The notes: generated from the sequence alone by a model not told the origin. Positions 1 to 5,473 are shown, numbered from the stretch's first letter. The stretch is DNA of 5,473 bases from Acidobacteriaceae bacterium (GCA_027364815.1 DAHXOQ010000204.1:1-5473); one strand, 5' to 3'. Numbers and translations are program-made.

Positions 1-1
1 A

Positions 2-202
2 GAAAAGATGGTGCAGGAAGCGCTCGCACTGGTTTCACCGGATTTGCGCGAAGCGGTTATCCTGCGCGATCTGCAGGATATGGACTACCGCGAGATCGCC
101 GAAATCCTCAACATTCCTGAGGGAACCGTAAAATCCCGCATCAGCCGCGGTCGCGCGGAACTGGCACGGCTTTTAGAACGTAATAGAAGGCAGGTGATGT
201 AA
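2..202 (+). CDS. ECF-type RNA polymerase sigma factor, C-terminal part (5' end outside window)
   Basis: This is the C-terminal end of an extracytoplasmic-function sigma-70 family factor, which directs RNA polymerase to a small regulon. The frame is open to the left edge, so the gene begins upstream. The ATG at 8 lies inside the domain and is not the real start. What remains is region 4: the segment 'SPDLREAVILRDLQDMDYREI' split across its first helices, followed by the helix-turn-helix with AEILNIPEGTVKSRISRGR, which binds the -35 element. The PEGTVKSR core is highly characteristic of ECF sigma factors. A basic tail (LLERNRRQVM) ends the protein. The TAA stop is immediately followed by the ATG of the anti-sigma gene with no gap, so the two are probably translationally coupled. 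Family assignment is firm; the ECF subgroup cannot be told without region 2. Confidence 0.95.
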   Translation, partial: EKMVQEALALVSPDLREAVILRDLQDMDYREIAEILNIPEGTVKSRISRGRAELARLLERNRRQVM

Positions 203-1045
203 ATGGCAAACCGCAAAGACAACCCGAATAGGACGGCTTGCACAGAGTGGGAGATGCAGTTGGCTGAAGCGCTCGACGGCGTACTTGCCCCCGAGCAGCA
301 ACTGAGCTTTCACGCCCACAAGACCACCTGCGCGGCATGCGCCGAACTCTACGAACAGGCGCGTCGCGGTCAGGAGTGGCTTGGGTTTCTGTCAGAGGAG
401 CCCGAAGTTCCCGAAGGGCTCCTCGAACGGATCCTGATTTCTACCGGGCCCACTGCCGCGCAATTCAACACATTGACGCCCGCACATGCCGGCGGAGTCA
501 TACAGATGCCGCCGGTCTGGCAACGGCCGAATTTCATGGCCCGGGCAACACGCTTTGCCAGCCAGCACTTTGATACGCGCATCATGTTGACTGCGGCAAT
601 GGCCTTCTTCTCCATCGCGCTGACGCTGAATTTGTCTGGCTTCCGCCTGGATCGCATTCACATGGGATGGATTACGCCCAACTATGTGCGCTCCATTATG
701 GAGCGTCGCGTAACCGAAGCTTCATCGCCAATCGTTCGTTATTACGATCATGTGCGCGACAGCTACGAGGTTGATTCAAAGGTGCGCGAGATCAAGAAGA
801 CCACTGAGGGATTGACTGCACCTTTAAAGGATGCGGTCAAGAATCAAACTACGCCGGGAGATAACTCAACGACTCCTGAGAACGATCAGAAGAAGCAACC
901 CGGTCACGATGGCGCTCAGATTCAGATGCCCGGCAAACAGGAACCCAGTGCCTCGGTTGAACAGATTAATCTGCCCACCGGCAAGCAACAGCAAAGAAAT
1001 CAAATGATCGAGAGCGGCACACATCTGCTTGCTTTCGCACTTTAA
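203..1045 (+). CDS. Membrane-anchored zinc-binding anti-sigma factor (zf-HC2/ZAS type)
   Basis: This is a probable anti-sigma factor that holds the upstream ECF sigma inactive at the inner membrane. The N-terminal cytoplasmic domain has the ZAS signature: C13, then H39-x3-C43-x2-C46 (HKTTCAAC). The C-to-H-to-C-to-C spacing (26, 4, 3) matches, as I recall it, the zinc ligands of RsrA. One hydrophobic segment at about 127-147 (MLTAAMAFFSIALTLNLSGF) is a likely single TM helix. After it comes a roughly 130-residue tail, inferred periplasmic. This tail is helical and charged to about 215, then polar and rich in Q, N, T and P, with no recognised domain. The start is supported by AGGTG at 192-196, six bases upstream, inside the end of the sigma gene. 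Adjacency to the sigma gene supports the role. What it senses is unknown. Confidence 0.88.
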   Translation: MANRKDNPNRTACTEWEMQLAEALDGVLAPEQQLSFHAHKTTCAACAELYEQARRGQEWLGFLSEEPEVPEGLLERILISTGPTAAQFNTLTPAHAGGVIQMPPVWQRPNFMARATRFASQHFDTRIMLTAAMAFFSIALTLNLSGFRLDRIHMGWITPNYVRSIMERRVTEASSPIVRYYDHVRDSYEVDSKVREIKKTTEGLTAPLKDAVKNQTTPGDNSTTPENDQKKQPGHDGAQIQMPGKQEPSASVEQINLPTGKQQQRNQMIESGTHLLAFAL

Positions 1046-1098
1046 CTGCCCGCATAGAGAGGCAGCAGCAGGAAAGACCAGGGGAAAGGAAAAATATC

Positions 1099-1860
1099 AT
1101 GGACTGCATTAATCACGCGGGTGTACCCGCAACAACATACTGCCAGAACTGTGGCAAGCCGTTTTGCAACGAGTGTGTGACGGCCGGTGGAGTTCGCACC
1201 GTGGCGGGTGGACAAATTCTCTGTGAGAGCTGCATAGCTGCTTGGCAGAATCTGCACGCGCCTTTTGCCGCGCCGCCACTTAGTGGCTCACCCAACCCGG
1301 CAGCAGCCGCGATTCTCGGCTTCATCCCCGGCGTCGGCGCCATGTACAACGCGCAATACGTCAAGGCGCTGATTCACGTCGCAGTCTTCGTCGGCATCAT
1401 CGCGATGACAAACCATTTTGATTACTTTGGCTTCTTCATCCCGGCCTGGATTCTCTACCAGGTCTTTGATGCCTATCACACGGCCAAGGCACGTCGCGAT
1501 GGTCAGCCACTGCCTGATCCGCTAGGACTCAATGAGTTGAAATTTGGCGTGCACGCGCATGTGAATCCGCCGACTGCCGCACCTTACGCGACTGAAGCGC
1601 AGACTGGCGCACCCTATGAGCCATATGCGGGGATACCGCCGATGCCGCCCACTCCGCCGATTCCGCCGGTAACTGGCTGGAGACGTCCGGAGCCCATTGG
1701 CGCCATCATTCTCATCGCGCTCGGCGTCATCTTCCTGCTGGGGCAGTTGGACTTCTTCAATATGTGGATCGGCCGCTTCTTCTGGCCGATCCTGCTCATC
1801 GCCCTCGGCGTTTACCTCATTGTGCGCAGGATCCTCTGCGATAAAGGAGCTTCAAAATGA
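1099..1860 (+). CDS. B-box zinc-finger multi-pass membrane protein with C-terminal LiaI/LiaF-like TM hairpin
   Basis: The N-terminal 45 residues form a B-box-like zinc finger: C3, H6, C15-x2-C18 (CQNC), C23-x2-C26 (CNEC) and C42-x2-C45 (CESC), enough for two zinc sites. The middle region (about 68-125) is hydrophobic. It opens with AILGFIPGVGAMYNAQY, a PGxGxxYNxQY motif seen in small bacterial TM2-like/zinc-ribbon membrane proteins, followed by two more likely helices. A proline-rich linker (about 172-191) leads to a final pair of helices: PIGAIILIALGVIFLLGQLDFF at 199-220 in two halves, then FFWPILLIALGVYLIV. That pair resembles the LiaI/LiaF-like TM region (DUF5668). AAAGGA at 1085-1090, eight bases upstream, supports the ATG. 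The stop overlaps the next start (ATGA). The zinc finger probably mediates protein contacts in the cytoplasm. The exact function is unknown and the role in envelope stress is inferred from the operon. Confidence 0.82.
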   Translation: MDCINHAGVPATTYCQNCGKPFCNECVTAGGVRTVAGGQILCESCIAAWQNLHAPFAAPPLSGSPNPAAAAILGFIPGVGAMYNAQYVKALIHVAVFVGIIAMTNHFDYFGFFIPAWILYQVFDAYHTAKARRDGQPLPDPLGLNELKFGVHAHVNPPTAAPYATEAQTGAPYEPYAGIPPMPPTPPIPPVTGWRRPEPIGAIILIALGVIFLLGQLDFFNMWIGRFFWPILLIALGVYLIVRRILCDKGASK

Positions 1861-2159
1861 ATCGTTACCTGATGATTCGCCGCTTGCGCTGGCCTCTCTT
1901 TTTGCTGCTCGTCGGTGTGCTGGCTTTGTTGCACCAGGCTGACATTCTGCGCTGGCACCATAGCTGGCCCATCTTCCTCATCTACTTTGGCGCATTCATG
2001 CTCACCGAGCGCGCTGCCCTCACCCTTGACCAGCAACAAAGCGCAAATGAATTCAACGCCTCGTCTGCTGATTACTCAACTACTGCGACTGAACATGTTG
2101 AGACCACAGGCGCAGAAGATCACATTTCAACCCATGAAAATAAGGGAGTTCAGCTATGA
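1857..2159 (+). CDS. Small two-TM protein, LiaI/LiaF-like transmembrane region
   Basis: This is a 100-residue membrane protein. A basic N-terminus (MNRYLMIRRLR) precedes TM1 at about 12-28 (WPLFLLLVGVLALLHQ), a short loop containing RWHHS, and TM2 at about 36-53 (WPIFLIYFGAFMLTERA). The repeated W-P-hydrophobic-G pattern is that of DUF5668/LiaF-type TM hairpins. The remaining ~47 residues are polar, rich in S, T, E and N, and probably cytoplasmic, since the positive-inside rule places the N-terminus inside. AAAGGAG at 1843-1849 lies seven bases before the ATG, and ATGA overlaps at both ends couple it to both neighbours. No catalytic residue is visible. It most likely assembles with the flanking membrane proteins. 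The hairpin family is fairly clear; the function is not. Confidence 0.8.
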   Translation: MNRYLMIRRLRWPLFLLLVGVLALLHQADILRWHHSWPIFLIYFGAFMLTERAALTLDQQQSANEFNASSADYSTTATEHVETTGAEDHISTHENKGVQL

Positions 2160-3820
2160 GTACCGTTCCTCCCAGCACGCCGCCTCCGTACAATCCTCCT
2201 CCGCCGCCTCCGCCGCCGTATGATCCGAAGGTTCAGTATCGCGCCTATCGCGAGCAGCAAAAAGCCGCATGGCGCGCGCAAAAAGATGCATGGCGCGCCC
2301 AGTCTTACGCATGGAAGGCAAGCTACGCCAGCGTCCCGCGCGTTCCTTCAATGGTTGGCCCCGTCCTGTTAGTCGGCATCGGCATCATCGCCCTGTTGCT
2401 CACCTCGGGCTATATGAATGCCGGTCAGTTCTGGACCTGGTATGCGCGTTGGTGGCCACTCGTTCTCATTGGAGCAGGTCTCGCACTGCTCGGCGAATGG
2501 GCCATCGACATGCGCAACAAGAGCACGGTTCGTCGCAGGGGTGGCTTCATCTTCTTGATCATCCTGTTGGCGATTGCCGGAATGGGAGCTTCGGGTTGGG
2601 TGCACGTCATCGGCCCGTGGTCTGAGAATTGGAATGACGACGACTTCTCAAACTTCTTCAACGGCCACAACATCATCGAGCATCGCGATCACCAGTTGGT
2701 AGCCAACAATGTGCTGCCCGCCAATGCCACCATTGAAATTCAAGTTCCGCGTGGCGACGTCAGCGTGAGCACGAGCGAGGGAAACAACTTCACCGTCAAT
2801 GCCGAGACCGTCGTCTACGGCGGCACCGACGAAGAAGCCAAGCCGCACTTCAAGGAGTTGCTGCCCAACGTCACCATCACAGGCAGCTCGGTTTTGGTGC
2901 GCGCTGATGACAACAAGCGTGGACGCGTTGACCTCACCATCACCGTTCCCAAGAACGCCAAGCTCACCATCAACGCAGGTCGCGGAGACGTGACTGTCGC
3001 TGATACCACGGGCGGCCTCAATGCCACGCTGCAACACGGCGATCTTCATGTGAACTCACTCACCGGGGCGCTTGATATTCACGCGGCGCCGAAGGGCGAA
3101 TTCAGCGCGCACGACATCACAGGTGACGTGAGCACCAACGGTGAGTGCAACGATTTCACAATTACCGAGGTCAAGGGCAAGGTCTCTCTGAATTGCGCCT
3201 CTGTAAGCCAGGTGCACTTTGAGAACATCTCCGGTGCGGTGCATATTGACTCACGCAACAATCAGGCCAGCGCTGATTCGCTTCCCGGCGATCTCACGCT
3301 CAACGACGATGAACTGCGCATCACCGAAGCGCGCGGCTCGGTCAATGTCAAGACTCACTCGCGCAATGTGGAGCTCAACGAGATCTACGGCAACACCACG
3401 GTTGAGAATCGCGATGGCGAGATCAGTGTTGAGCTGGCCGGCAACTACAACCTGGACGCCCGCAACGAAAAAGGCGGCGTTGAGGTGACACTGCCTCCGA
3501 ATGTTTCGGCAAATGTGGATGGCAGCGCACACAATGGCGACATTTCGAGCGACTTTCAACTCAAGCAATCGGGCGAAGAGAGCAAGACGATCCAGGGAAC
3601 CATTGGCAGCGGCACAGCGAAGATTGTTCTGGTCGCGCGCAATGGCGACCTGCACATCAAGCGCGGAAGCGAACCACCGCCGCCTCCACCGGCAGTTCCA
3701 GGCACAACAGGAGCAGTGAAGGCGCCCAAGGTTCCAGCAACACCGAAAACACCAGCTACCAAAGCTGATGGCTCAGCGCCGCACCTGACTGGCGCAACAC
3801 CAAAGCCAGTCACGCAATAA
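2156..3820 (+). CDS. Membrane-anchored DUF4097 beta-strand-repeat protein with N-terminal LiaF-like TM region
   Basis: This 554-residue protein ends the operon. Residues 1-25 are proline-rich, with eight consecutive prolines at 14-21. Residues 36-56 hold three heptads of the type KxAWRAQ. TM helices lie at about 66-84, 98-114 and 130-149, and the first two form a LiaF-like hairpin (WWPLVLIGAGLALLGEW). The basic loop RNKSTVRRR at 120-128 fits N-inside topology, which leaves the C-terminal domain in the periplasm. Residues ~190-503 are a DUF4097-type beta-strand-repeat region: short G-[D/S/E/A]-[V/L/I] turns recur about every 18 residues (RGDVSV, RGDVTV, HGDLHV, TGDVST, PGDLTL, RGSVNV, DGEISV, NGDLHI), as expected of a right-handed beta-solenoid. 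The tail (507-554) is proline-, threonine- and lysine-rich. AAGGGAG at 2142-2148, seven bases upstream, supports the start. DUF4097 proteins have no settled biochemical role; an envelope-stress effector or adhesin-like scaffold is the inference here. Confidence 0.88.
   Translation: MSTVPPSTPPPYNPPPPPPPPYDPKVQYRAYREQQKAAWRAQKDAWRAQSYAWKASYASVPRVPSMVGPVLLVGIGIIALLLTSGYMNAGQFWTWYARWWPLVLIGAGLALLGEWAIDMRNKSTVRRRGGFIFLIILLAIAGMGASGWVHVIGPWSENWNDDDFSNFFNGHNIIEHRDHQLVANNVLPANATIEIQVPRGDVSVSTSEGNNFTVNAETVVYGGTDEEAKPHFKELLPNVTITGSSVLVRADDNKRGRVDLTITVPKNAKLTINAGRGDVTVADTTGGLNATLQHGDLHVNSLTGALDIHAAPKGEFSAHDITGDVSTNGECNDFTITEVKGKVSLNCASVSQVHFENISGAVHIDSRNNQASADSLPGDLTLNDDELRITEARGSVNVKTHSRNVELNEIYGNTTVENRDGEISVELAGNYNLDARNEKGGVEVTLPPNVSANVDGSAHNGDISSDFQLKQSGEESKTIQGTIGSGTAKIVLVARNGDLHIKRGSEPPPPPPAVPGTTGAVKAPKVPATPKTPATKADGSAPHLTGATPKPVTQ
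2195..2218 (+). repeat. Octaproline codon run near the start of the DUF4097 gene
   Basis: Eight consecutive proline codons (a mix of CCT and CCG) encode residues 14-21, flanked by further prolines at 5-6, 9-11 and 24. Runs of three or more prolines are known to stall ribosomes unless EF-P helps, so translation of this protein is predicted to depend strongly on EF-P. Confidence 0.85.
2261..2323 (+). repeat. Three tandem 21-bp (heptad) repeats, KxAWRAQ type
   Basis: Residues 36-42, 43-49 and 50-56 read KAAWRAQ, KDAWRAQ and SYAWKAS. The first two units share the 11-mer GCATGGCGCGC at 2267 and 2288, exactly 21 bases apart; the third unit has drifted. The heptads put a tryptophan at the same register each turn, just before the first TM helix. 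This suggests an amphipathic, membrane-hugging or coiled helix on the cytoplasmic side. Confidence 0.85.
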
Positions 3821-3855
3821 TCCAGTTAATATTTGATTTGCTCCAAACTCATTTT

Positions 3856-3885
3856 AGGGGACGCTAATAACGTCCCCTCATTTTT
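3856..3885 (+). terminator. Rho-independent terminator of the sigma/anti-sigma/DUF4097 operon
   Basis: A perfect 8-bp stem, AGGGGACG (3856-3863) with CGTCCCCT (3871-3878), closes a 7-base loop CTAATAA. Two bases later comes TTTTT (3881-3885), the classic layout for termination of + strand transcripts, 36 bases after the DUF4097 stop codon. Read on the - strand, the same hairpin is followed by AAAAT rather than a U-tract, so it is unlikely to stop the convergent operon efficiently. The rest of 3821-3894 holds nothing else I can identify. Confidence 0.9.
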
Positions 3886-3894
3886 ATTGCGAAA

Positions 3895-4899
3895 TCATCT
3901 AATCGGCACAATAGCAATTCCAGCATTATCGTCAATCATGTCTGCCACCGAATAACCAGTCTTCGCATTAAAGCAAACAATTCCTCCGTCGTCCTCGGGC
4001 GGGAGTACATAATCTCCATGCTGCTCGCCTGTTTGTGCATTGACCAAGATCATACGCCAGGTTATATCCGGAAATGGCCCATTAGATGGATGTTCAACGT
4101 CAAATTCAATCGAAATCAACCCCTTTGAAACGTCAATACGCAATGCTAACGAGTTTGGCACAGGCTTCTGGTACTCAATCACTCTTTCCTTATCACCCGA
4201 TTGGTTCAAAATAAGCACCTGCTTGGGATGCAGAATGTAGAATCGCCCATCCTCCGCTACAGTCACATCCCCTTCAATCGGATGTTTAGCAGACTCTACG
4301 TGGTTATACTCAAGTTCTTCATCACTCAGATCGCAAAAGAAAGTTCCCGCAATATTTAACACTGCAGCAAATCCCGGCCTTGGTTTCTCATTAGGCGCAT
4401 CCTTCAGACTCTTGTAACCCTCAACATAAAGAAATTCGCTATCTGCAATGGCCATACGATTTACATTAACGCCAGCCGGAATGGAAAGTAGTGTAATGTT
4501 GTCAACGCTCCCATCATTCTTGAAACGGATCAATTTGTAATTTTTGAAATCCTGATGCAGCACATAGAACGTTCCACTCGGTGTCACAGCACCAATCACG
4601 TTTCCACGTGTGCCTACCTCCTGAGGTACTTCGTAGAGTGCATGTTTTCTTCCATCGGCACTGATTCCTAGGAACATGCCTCTTTTATCAAGCGGAGCGC
4701 CTAAGTTATAGAAAGTATTTCCGGATGAGTCGCAAACTGGATTACCGCTAAAACCAAAATGTGGAATCTCGAATTTCACCCTTTCAGTAACAGAAAGCAC
4801 ATGTGGTGGTTCAGGAAGAATCGAGGGCAAATTCGAAGCACTTTGCGAAAATATTGCTGTACTCAGAAGAGCTGGTAGAATGAAGATGATAATCTTCAT
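3895..4899 (-). CDS. Secreted protein with beta-propeller-like repeats, family not recognised
   Basis: This 334-residue exported protein starts with a signal peptide (MKIIIFILPALLSTAIFSQSA, h-region about 3-17, likely cleavage near residue 19-22). The mature part is beta-rich. It shows repeated blade-like motifs in which a turn (SSGN, PSGT, ADSE, EDGR) precedes an aromatic strand: GNTFYNLG at 60-67, GTFYVLH at 109-115, EFLYVEG at 155-161 and GRFYILH at 218-224. This pattern fits an NHL- or quinoprotein-like beta-propeller. Three cysteines (56, 189, 309) are widely spaced. No catalytic motif was seen. A strong AGGAGG at 4906-4911 lies six bases before the ATG. The start overlaps the upstream stop (ATGA), so it is co-translated with the cysteine-rich protein. 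The propeller fold is an inference from the repeat pattern only; function is unknown. Confidence 0.8.
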   Translation of the reverse strand: MKIIIFILPALLSTAIFSQSASNLPSILPEPPHVLSVTERVKFEIPHFGFSGNPVCDSSGNTFYNLGAPLDKRGMFLGISADGRKHALYEVPQEVGTRGNVIGAVTPSGTFYVLHQDFKNYKLIRFKNDGSVDNITLLSIPAGVNVNRMAIADSEFLYVEGYKSLKDAPNEKPRPGFAAVLNIAGTFFCDLSDEELEYNHVESAKHPIEGDVTVAEDGRFYILHPKQVLILNQSGDKERVIEYQKPVPNSLALRIDVSKGLISIEFDVEHPSNGPFPDITWRMILVNAQTGEQHGDYVLPPEDDGGIVCFNAKTGYSVADMIDDNAGIAIVPIR

Positions 4900-5375
4900 T
4901 GAGAACCTCCTGATAGTCTAATGTGCTTTGAAGCTAGCTCTGATATAAGCCATGCTTGAAATCTGGCGACGGCATTCATGCAATGCTTATCATTGCTCGT
5001 ATCTAGATGTGATTGGTTAAACTTCAGCCATTGTTGGATTGAATCATTTTGTGCGCTATATAATTGATAGGCCATCTCGGTGTTTTTGGGCTTAACTTGT
5101 GAACTGGGTGGGCACACAGCCATATCTTCTGCAAACGCAACTTGACAAGTCTGTGAGCCAGAAATTCCGCATGTATAGTAGCTCATAAACACACATACAG
5201 TACTGGTGTCAGCACCTTGGCATTGACCTGCAGGTACAGTTTTGTTAGAGCAAGTGCATTTAGTTGGTACCGAGTTAGCCGTAGAATTAGAAAAACATCC
5301 ATTTTGCCCCAATGCAAAACTCGTACTAATAAAAAGTGTTGCCAGGATCAAAAATATCCACTTAGAAGTCTTCAT
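4896..5375 (-). CDS. Small secreted cysteine-rich protein, family not recognised
   Basis: The protein has 159 residues counted from the ATG at 5375. A signal peptide (MKTSKWIFLILATLFISTSFALG, cleavage likely near 21-24) is followed by a cysteine-rich region with C27, C40, C42, C52, C61, C69, C77 and C88, plus one late cysteine, C132. Eight cysteines within 62 residues after an export signal suggest a disulfide-bonded domain in the periplasm or outside the cell. Residues ~97-155 look alpha-helical (AYQLYSAQNDSIQQWLKF; AVARFQAWLISELASKH). The frame stays open upstream to 5468. The shorter start is preferred because GGAGGA sits four bases before it, the signal peptide begins there, and a good promoter lies inside the longer version. 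It is the first gene of a two-gene operon with the propeller-like protein. No function can be named. Confidence 0.8.
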   Translation of the reverse strand: MKTSKWIFLILATLFISTSFALGQNGCFSNSTANSVPTKCTCSNKTVPAGQCQGADTSTVCVFMSYYTCGISGSQTCQVAFAEDMAVCPPSSQVKPKNTEMAYQLYSAQNDSIQQWLKFNQSHLDTSNDKHCMNAVARFQAWLISELASKHIRLSGGSQ

Positions 5376-5379
5376 AGTG

Positions 5380-5385
5380 TCCTCC
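5380..5385 (-). promoter_or_regulatory. Shine-Dalgarno GGAGGA deciding the start of the cysteine-rich gene
   Basis: Read on the - strand, GGAGGA is followed by CACT and then the ATG at 5375. No comparable site can be seen before the upstream in-frame ATG at 5468, where only five bases of sequence remain in the window. Confidence 0.85.
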
Positions 5386-5414
5386 GTAGTGTTTGATCTA
5401 AAAATTATGGAAAA

Positions 5415-5443
5415 ATAATAAAAATCATCCTTTTGTTTGTCAA
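5415..5443 (-). promoter_or_regulatory. Near-consensus sigma70 promoter for the secreted two-gene operon
   Basis: On the - strand the -35 hexamer is TTGACA (5443-5438, perfect consensus), the spacer is 17 bases (5437-5421) and the -10 hexamer is TATTAT (5420-5415, one mismatch from TATAAT). Transcription would begin near 5408, giving a leader of about 33 bases before the ATG at 5375. The surrounding DNA is very AT-rich, which raises the chance of incidental -10 matches. The exact -35, ideal spacing and correct distance from the gene argue that it is real. Confidence 0.78.
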
Positions 5444-5473
5444 GTGCGATTTTGTAATCTTGTTGCATAACTC

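Noticed and set aside
8..10. ATG as the start of the sigma factor
   Set aside because: It lies within the helices leading into region 4, and the frame stays open to the window edge. A real sigma factor needs region 2 upstream.
1046..1065. Small inverted repeat CTGCC/GGCAG after the anti-sigma stop
   Set aside because: Only five base pairs with a ten-base loop and no U-tract, so it is not a credible terminator or regulatory hairpin.
1915..2223. 102-codon + strand frame overlapping the small two-TM gene and the DUF4097 start
   Set aside because: Out of frame with two well-supported genes joined by ATGA overlaps; its translation is low-complexity S/T/R-rich with no domain.
2648..3049. 133-codon open frame on the - strand inside the DUF4097 gene
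   Set aside because: Its sequence is the antisense of repetitive G/D/V codons, with no ribosome site or recognisable motif. The + strand frame has clear domains over the same bases.
3251..3655. 134-codon open frame on the - strand inside the DUF4097 gene
   Set aside because: Same reason: an antisense shadow of the beta-repeat region.
5289..5312. Possible lipoprotein signal at C27 of the cysteine-rich protein
   Set aside because: The residues before C27 are GQNG, not the L-[A/S/G]-[G/A] lipobox; a standard signal peptidase I site is more likely.
1..5473. tRNA, rRNA, CRISPR, insertion sequence or attachment site
   Set aside because: No cloverleaf, spaced direct repeat array, transposase frame or terminal inverted repeats were found on reading both strands.

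Overview
The window looks like a piece of an Acidobacteriota (Terriglobia-type) chromosome. This is inferred from gene content: an ECF sigma / zinc anti-sigma pair followed by a B-box zinc-finger membrane protein, small LiaI/LiaF-like membrane proteins and a DUF4097 beta-strand-repeat protein. Moderate-GC coding on the left and secreted, poorly characterised proteins on the right fit that group. There is no rRNA or marker gene here to prove it.

Left and middle (1-3820, + strand, roughly high-50s % GC by sampling). Five genes run head to tail as one probable operon: the 3' end of an ECF sigma factor gene, a membrane-anchored zinc-binding anti-sigma factor, a B-box zinc-finger multi-pass membrane protein, a 100-residue two-TM protein and a 554-residue membrane-anchored DUF4097 protein. 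Spacing is tight: the sigma stop abuts the anti-sigma start, there is a 53-base gap before the B-box gene, and then two ATGA stop/start overlaps. The operon promoter lies upstream of the window. A clean rho-independent terminator at 3856-3885 closes the operon. The last three genes each carry a short TM hairpin of the LiaI/LiaF type. Together with the sigma/anti-sigma pair this suggests a cell-envelope stress sensing or response module, in which cytoplasmic zinc and aromatic/proline-rich segments are linked through the membrane to a periplasmic beta-solenoid.

Right (3895-5473, - strand, clearly more AT-rich, about 40% GC by sampling). A convergent two-gene operon is read leftwards. A near-consensus sigma70 promoter (TTGACA-17-TATTAT at 5443-5415) and a strong Shine-Dalgarno drive a 159-residue secreted cysteine-rich protein. 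It is translationally coupled (ATGA overlap) to a 334-residue secreted protein with beta-propeller-like repeats. I do not recognise a named family for either. The composition change and independent promoter suggest a separately acquired or accessory unit.

No tRNA, rRNA, CRISPR array, transposase or attachment site was seen. The only intergenic stretches are 1046-1098, 3821-3894 and 5376-5473, and all are under 100 bases.
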